DNA of 64,000 nt from Nemertoderma westbladi (Eukaryota > Xenacoelomorpha > Nemertodermatida > Nemertodermatidae), in assembly GCA_032718475.1 (NCBI GenBank), contig JAUCBJ010000321.1:1-64000 (forward strand), read 5' to 3'. Below are positions 58,901-64,000 of this stretch, in pieces (the first letter of the stretch is position 1; the number at the start of each line of letters is the position of its first letter). The notes beneath the pieces were generated by a model that searched no databases, was not told where the DNA came from, and was given only the letters and a program-made list of their open reading frames with translations. The translations under genes were made by a program, and so were the position numbers.

Positions 58901-59818
58901 AACGGGACCTACCAATGTACTGCAGATATAACAGGTTGTATAACGGGACCTACCAATGTACTGCAGATATAACAGGTTGTATAACGGGACCTACCAATGT
59001 ACTACAGATATAACAGGTTGTATAACGGGACCTACCAATGTACTGCAGATATAAAGTAACAGGCTGTATAGCGAGACCTACCAATGTACTGCAGATATAA
59101 CAGGTTGTATAACGGGACCTACCAATGTACTGCAGATATAACAGGTTGTATAACGGGACCTACCAATGTACTGCAGATATAACAGGTTGTATAACGGGAC
59201 CTACCAATGTACTGCAGATATAACAGGTTGTATAACGGGACCTACCAATGTACTGCAGATATAACAGGTTGTATAACGGGACCTACCAATGTACTGCAGA
59301 TATAACAGGTTGTATAACGGGACCTACCAATGTACTGCAGATATACAGTAACAGGTTGTATAACGGGACCTACCAATGTACTGCAGATATAACAGGTTGT
59401 ATAACGGGACCTACCAATGTACTGCAGATATAACAGGTTGTATAACGGGACCTACCAATGTACTGCAGATACAACAGGTTGTATAACGGGACCTACCAAT
59501 GTACTGCAGATATAACAGGTTGTATAACGGGACCTACCAATGTACTGCAGATATAACAGGTTGTATAACGGGACCTACCAATGTACTGCAGATATAACAG
59601 GTTGTATAACGTGACCTACCAATGTACTGCAGATATAACAGGTTGTATAACGGGACCTACCAATGTACTGCAGATATAACAGGTTGTATAACGGGACCTA
59701 CCAATGTACTGCAGATATAACAGGTTGTATAACGGGACCTACCAATGTACTGCAGATATAACAGGTTGTATAACGGGACCTACCAATGTACTGCAGATAT
59801 AACAGGTTGTATAACGGG
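55943..59818. repeat. 41/45-bp minisatellite (GGGACCTACCAATGTACTGC core)
   Basis: About 92 copies. Standard unit 41 bp; a 45-bp variant carries ATATACAGTAACAGG instead of ATATAACAGG. The 45-bp form is clustered between 56730 and 58440 and scattered later. Open frames in both directions (TGCITGPTNVLQI and its antisense) come from periodicity. Confidence 0.96.
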
Positions 59819-60550
59819 AAAGCCAATCCCTCAGGTGGAAGTAAATCCTTTTATAATAGCCTTCTTGTTAATAATGATGTTAATACAGCGGCGACCATAA
59901 ACGAAGGAGTTGACATATAAAACACTAAATATGTGAAGTTAATAAAGTATGTGCGGTAAATATAGTATAGTAAAGAAAATATAGGAAATCCATTACATAC
60001 AACAGCATTTCGGTGACGGCAGGTACATTGAATGAACAGTTTCTAACATTTAGTACTCGAGTAACGTAACCTGTTGGAAATAAACTCACGTAGTATAAAA
60101 AAGGTCGGACGATATGATATGGGAAATTTTTACAAACAAAAAAAGGTATAAATTATAAGCGGCTTTAACTATTTATCAGCACCCACTAGATGGTATTGGG
60201 AATGGGTGATCTTTTAGAAACTTGTTATTGTAATATTGTAAACTATTATAAAATAAATTGAAACCATTAATGGCCCATCAACCGATTTATACTAATACTA
60301 TACGTGTTGGTGTTTTCATCTTTATTAGTAATATGAATCAAATATATTTCCTGAATAACTGTGTTTATTTCACAACGAGTTGCTAATTTATCATTCGTTA
60401 AAAAATTATAAAAAAAATCAGAATGATAAACAATACGAAAAAAACAAGCGATTTCCCATTAAAGGTAATAATTCTTGTGACACGAAATATTACTGCGGAG
60501 TTCCTTATTAAATGAGAATAAAGTTGGGGGAATTTAGTTAAAGTAATTGT
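59819..60550 (-). other. Probable 3' UTR of the RAD21-like gene and spacer
   Basis: No gene. On the minus strand the first AATAAA after the RAD21-like stop corresponds to TTTATT at 60364-60369, about 180 bp downstream, a plausible polyadenylation signal. Confidence 0.4.
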
Positions 60551-61243
60551 TTAGTTCGAAGCGATGGGGACTGTTCCCTTGGTGATCCTAATGTCCCCGT
60601 AGGGTTCCCTTTGCATCACCTCGATGACAGACTGTTTCTTTAACTGAAGAATCGTGTACAACTTAGCCGCCGCCTGGGAGCGGTTGTTCCGGTGCGCCAA
60701 CGTAAAGAAGGACGTCGCCGATGAACCCGCTAACAACGCCGACAACGTCCTCGACATGAAGGCCGTCCGTTTGGAGCAGCGACGCTCATCGAACTCCTCC
60801 GCGGTCTCTCCCTCCTCCTGCTGCTCCTCCTCGCAGACGGCGGACTCCGGAGCCGGACTCGGTGCTCCGGCCGGACTCGGAACGCCGGCCGGACTCGGAA
60901 CGCCGGCCGACGGATCCGAGTCCCCGTCCGACTCCGAGTCGCCCTCGTCGTAGTAGCCATGGTAACCGCCACCGTCCTCGCTGTCGCTGTCCGGATGCAG
61001 GATGGGGAGGGTGAGGGGCGGCACTCTGAGTTCGGTTTGGCTCGGCTCGGTCGCGCTCGGCTCGGTAGCGACGTCCAGGCGGGGCGACTTGGCGGGCGGC
61101 GGGAGGAGCGAATCGGCTTCCATGACGGCGGGCGGAAGGATTCCGGAGTCGGAACCCCGGATGCCGGAGCCGCAATCGACGCGGAATCCCTCGATCGAGT
61201 CGGTGGAACGCAGGGATTGGACCGGAGCGAGAACGTTCTCAAC
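60551..61243 (-). CDS. RAD21-like cohesin kleisin subunit, last coding exon
   Basis: The kleisin closes the cohesin ring by binding SMC3 with its N-terminus and the SMC1 head with a C-terminal winged helix. On the minus strand the acceptor TTTTCGGTCCGCAG (ending at 61244) opens a 231-codon exon starting VENVLAPVQSLRSTDS and ending at the TAA complementary to 60551-60553. The N-terminal part is disordered, Pro/Ser/Asp-rich, with PSPAG repeats and an acidic run. The C-terminal ~65 residues are the winged helix: RTAFMSRTLSALLAG, then NNRSQAAAKLYTILQLKKQS and EVMQREPYGDIRITKG. The pattern QAAAKxY..L.LKKQ....Q.EPY.DI is diagnostic of RAD21/RAD21L rather than REC8. No other exon is visible to 64000, so the rest is outside. 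The exon is much more GC-rich than its surroundings. Confidence 0.85.
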   Translation of the reverse strand, partial: VENVLAPVQSLRSTDSIEGFRVDCGSGIRGSDSGILPPAVMEADSLLPPPAKSPRLDVATEPSATEPSQTELRVPPLTLPILHPDSDSEDGGGYHGYYDEGDSESDGDSDPSAGVPSPAGVPSPAGAPSPAPESAVCEEEQQEEGETAEEFDERRCSKRTAFMSRTLSALLAGSSATSFFTLAHRNNRSQAAAKLYTILQLKKQSVIEVMQREPYGDIRITKGTVPIASN

Positions 61244-62377
61244 CTGCGGACCGAAAACGGAAATGTAGATGAGTAAATAATCAGAGTTTCCGCCGCCGAA
61301 TGGATTAATATATACCGGTACCGGATCCGTAATATATTTTTCTACAAATCTTTATCTTATTGCTTAAGATTTGGAACACAACTAGTTCCACTCACCGTCG
61401 TTGTTACCATGAAGCCGGGATTTTTGAGATTTGGATTTTAAAATATTTTTATATAAAAGCGCTTTAAAAAAGTGACACTTGCGAAATTACAACCATCGTG
61501 TCGCAGTAATTCTTCACATTGCCCTTAGTTTGTACATATTGGAAAGCTTACGTTGAATACAAAATGTTCTGGAACATTTTGTTTATGTATGCGCAAGTAA
61601 ATACGCAATATAGATATTGCATTGTCAGCTCGTAACACGTTCTAGAATTTTGCGTAAAAAAAAATGCCTATATCTCAGCTGTTTCTACATTGTTACATAT
61701 TTGGAATCCTGGCAACGAAAGCTTTCTAACGATATAAATAAATCAACTAAGGGTGCAATTCCGCAAGACACTTCTTTAAAACGCTTATAAAATTATTTAA
61801 AGGCTAAATCGAATACTCCGGGTTCAAGGGGTCCTCGACGGCGAGTTAAGAACTAATTGTACCGGTATTTAAAATATAAGTCTATTATTGTAATGATTGT
61901 AGAAATACCCCCCAGTAGTAATGGTTACCCCTTTTCGGCGACAGTTTAGTCCAACTTCACACCTTGGGTGTTAAGTAGGTCATTAATTAATTAAACAATT
62001 AATTAATTGGTCGATTAAACAATTAATTAATTGTTTAATCAATCGATTTGTATCAAATAATGTTGCCAAAGGCAATTTAATTTGACACAAATCAATCAGA
62101 TAGGGACGCGAGATGAATAAATTGTACTACAGTAGATAAAATATACAACACAATAGGAACCATACAATATAATATACAATACATTTGTATTATTTTTGCC
62201 ATACAGTAGGTAAAGGTAGAATTAAATATAAACATGCGAGCGGGGCCCAAAACATAAATTACCCTCACCCGAAAATAAAGTGGACCAGTTTGGCCCTGAG
62301 TCATCCCTCAATAATCTGCGGTCGTTGGGCTCTTATTAACCGTAGCATGACTAATCCAAACATCGAATCCTATACTG
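61244..62377. other. Intron of the RAD21-like gene, with repeats
   Basis: No exon recognised. Contains a partial copy of the interspersed repeat (ACATTGTTACATATTTGGAA at about 61692) and an AT palindrome made of TTAATTAATTGTTTAAT words (61985-62045). Confidence 0.45.
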
Positions 62378-63196
62378 TATGTCAACGCGTGAATGGGACC
62401 TGCGATAGAGTTTAAATTATTCAAACCTACAGCTGTGGGTGGGGACTGCCTTGGTATGTTGCCTTGATAGCCTTTAGCTTCGTTATCATGTAAGATTGGA
62501 AACCTTCGGTTTGCATCTTACGCGCCAGCATCACCTCAATCGCACATAGGCCAACTACAACCATTAATTACCGCATATGCGAGCGCATATGTTAATTTAA
62601 ACCTGCGCGCCTGATCGCACATAATTAAATAAGGCCCTCTTTTAATACATAAGTTATATACAGTTTATCTTCAATTTATTGAATTTGTTTTTATTTACAA
62701 CCCTAATTGTTCTACTGTATTATAATTTAAGTTTTATTATAACAAGCTATATCCTGTTAATCTTATTAATTTTATTTGTACTGAGGTTTTCGAAGGCGCT
62801 GTTTCCAATGGTCCTACTCTCAAAACGATCTAACCTACTGTATAATTAATTACTCAAGTCTGCGAGGTATGCGTAAGTAACAAATCTCGTTTACCAGTTT
62901 TCCTTAAAAAATATGAAGCTATATTGCTTAAGATTTCTGAGGGGCGAGCCATGAGGTAAGATGTTTGAGACTTTTTTAGATATATTATTACTTAATTTTG
63001 ACCCCCCAGTCGATATCTATTACAATATAGGCTATATCTTTTTGCGGAGTCACAGAGTAGTCTGAAGATTCGAGTCTGCTGCTAGAGGGTGAAATGTCTC
63101 AAAGTAAAAACCATACGGTAGCTATGAACTGGTTACTAGGCAATAATACTACATTTTGTATAGTTAGGCCTATTGCTGATCGAACGAAAACTGCCC

Positions 63197-63270
63197 TGGT
63201 CCATGTGAGGATTGAACCCACGACCTATTGGAGATGTGAATTCAAAGCAACCACTACACCAAGGTGGAAC
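63197..63270 (-). pseudogene. tRNA-derived sequence (tRNA pseudogene or SINE head)
   Basis: Minus strand: an A-box-like TGGTGTAGTGGTTGC and a B-box GGGTTCAATCC lie at the right spacing. The T-arm folds (GTGGG/CTCAC around TTCAATC) and the sequence ends GGACCA, 74 nt in all. The acceptor and anticodon stems do not pair well, so a functional tRNA is unlikely. Confidence 0.45.
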
Positions 63271-63333
63271 AACGTTTGAATTTGTTCGTTAACGTTCGAA
63301 TTTGTAAGACTCTGATTTAAGACCTGAGGCACT

Positions 63334-63606
63334 CCCCACAACCACAGCCACAGCCACAGCCACAACCACAGCCACAGCCACAGCCACAACCACAGCCACA
63401 ACCACAGCCACAGCCACAGCCACAGCCACAGCCACAGCCACAACCACAGCCACAACCACAGCCACAACCACAGTCACAACCACAGCCACAGCCACAACCA
63501 CAGCCACAGCCACAACCACAGCCACAACCACAGCCACAGCCACAACCACAACCACAACCACAGCCACAGCCACAACCACAGCCACAACCACAGCCACAGC
63601 CACAGC
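63334..63606. repeat. Hexanucleotide array, CCACAG/CCACAA
   Basis: About 45 tandem hexamers, CCACAG interspersed with CCACAA. Runs directly into the right inverted repeat of the surrounding element, whose inner end is CCACAGCTG. Open frames on the minus strand (Leu-Trp or Val-Ala repeats) are by-products. Confidence 0.95.
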
Positions 63607-63660
63607 TGTAGGTTTGAATAATTTAAACTCTATCGCAGGTCCCATTCACGCGTTGACATA

Positions 63661-64000
63661 GACATTCCACGGCTGTAGGCAGGACGTAGGATTAAGTCGA
63701 ACCTGTGAGCGACCTTGGGGTCCGATCGGATGGAGGCATTGTCACTTATTTGCTTTGATTCTGGTTGGATCGGTGCAGATGATTTTGACGCAATTATTGG
63801 CGTCTTCCCCTTACAGAAACCGCGGCGAATAAATTATGTTGTAAATAACTATTTATTTTACAAAAATAAGTAACTATTTTTTTGTCCGACTTGTTTATCC
63901 ACATTTTCGAGGAATAGTAGAATGTGGAATAATAATGCACATTCTACAAAGCTGATTGGATAAATAAATATTATATTATCCGCATTTTTGGAAGATTGAA
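63661..64000. other. Window end, no gene seen
   Basis: Unremarkable AT-rich sequence, presumably still intron or upstream sequence of the RAD21-like gene. Confidence 0.4.

Larger units (their letters stand above)
62378..63660. mobile_element. Element with perfect 61-bp inverted terminal repeats
   Basis: 62378-62438 and 63600-63660 are exact reverse complements (outer end TATGTCAACGCGTGAATGGG, inner end CCTACAGCTGTGG). The 1.16 kb interior has no ORF of note; it holds a tRNA-like sequence and a hexanucleotide array that touches the right repeat. No target-site duplication could be fixed. Confidence 0.75.

Noticed and set aside
56725-59433. Several 60-119 residue ORFs on both strands with TGCITGPTNVLQI
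   Set aside because: By-products of the 41/45-bp array.
60654-61276. ORFs on both strands overlapping the RAD21-like exon
   Set aside because: GC-rich exon leaves alternative frames open; only the minus frame with the winged-helix motif has family similarity.
63197-63270. Functional tRNA gene
   Set aside because: T-arm and boxes fit, but the acceptor and anticodon stems do not pair.
63225-63645. Leu-Trp and Val-Ala repeat ORFs
   Set aside because: Hexanucleotide array read in different frames.

Overview
This is eukaryotic nuclear DNA from an animal, most likely a marine invertebrate. It is AT-rich, has spliced genes with animal orthologues (CLCA, MRPL43, ZMYND12, a RAD21-type kleisin), carries BEL/Pao and non-LTR retroelements, and is loaded with minisatellites. 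The palindromes TACCGGTA and TAGGCCTA recur throughout. I cannot name the species from sequence alone.

Layout. 173-5008 (-) is a damaged BEL/Pao retrotransposon ORF. About 7285-13085 is an unusual element with ~1.2 kb diverged inverted terminal repeats around two long ORFs of unknown family, one with a CCHC zinc knuckle. 13682-22391 (+) holds the last four coding exons of a CLCA gene (all introns phase 1, last exon with a membrane helix); each intron carries a different tandem array. 23850-26710 is a pair of 10-bp arrays in inverted orientation. 27037-28034 (+) is a last exon of an unknown gene with an in-frame coding minisatellite. 28484-29134 is a 21-bp array. 30600-33050 is LINE and G/C-tailed repeat debris. 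33366-34061 (+) is MRPL43 in one exon. 36290-38170 is a deleted LINE. 39954-46980 (+) is ZMYND12 in three exons, whose second intron is almost entirely a ~5.3 kb, 34-bp minisatellite. 47256-49646, 51138-55236 and 55943-59818 are three further large arrays (49, 35 and 41/45 bp units). 60551-61243 (-) is the last coding exon of a RAD21-like cohesin gene whose other exons lie beyond the window. 62378-63660 is an element with perfect 61-bp inverted repeats.

About a third of the window (some 21 kb by summing the spans) is tandem array, in about a dozen unrelated families. The genes are ordinary and unrelated in function. The two most interesting observations are: (1) the long-inverted-repeat element with unrecognised ORFs; and (2) the ZMYND12 intronic array, whose repeat unit is a copy of the gene's own last splice acceptor plus the first bases of the last exon. 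That gives about 150 AG|GT sites shaped like recursive splice sites next to the true one.

Limits: identifications rest on motif recognition by eye, not database searches. Splice sites are read from GT/AG context and phase agreement. Repeat boundaries are approximate unless stated otherwise.
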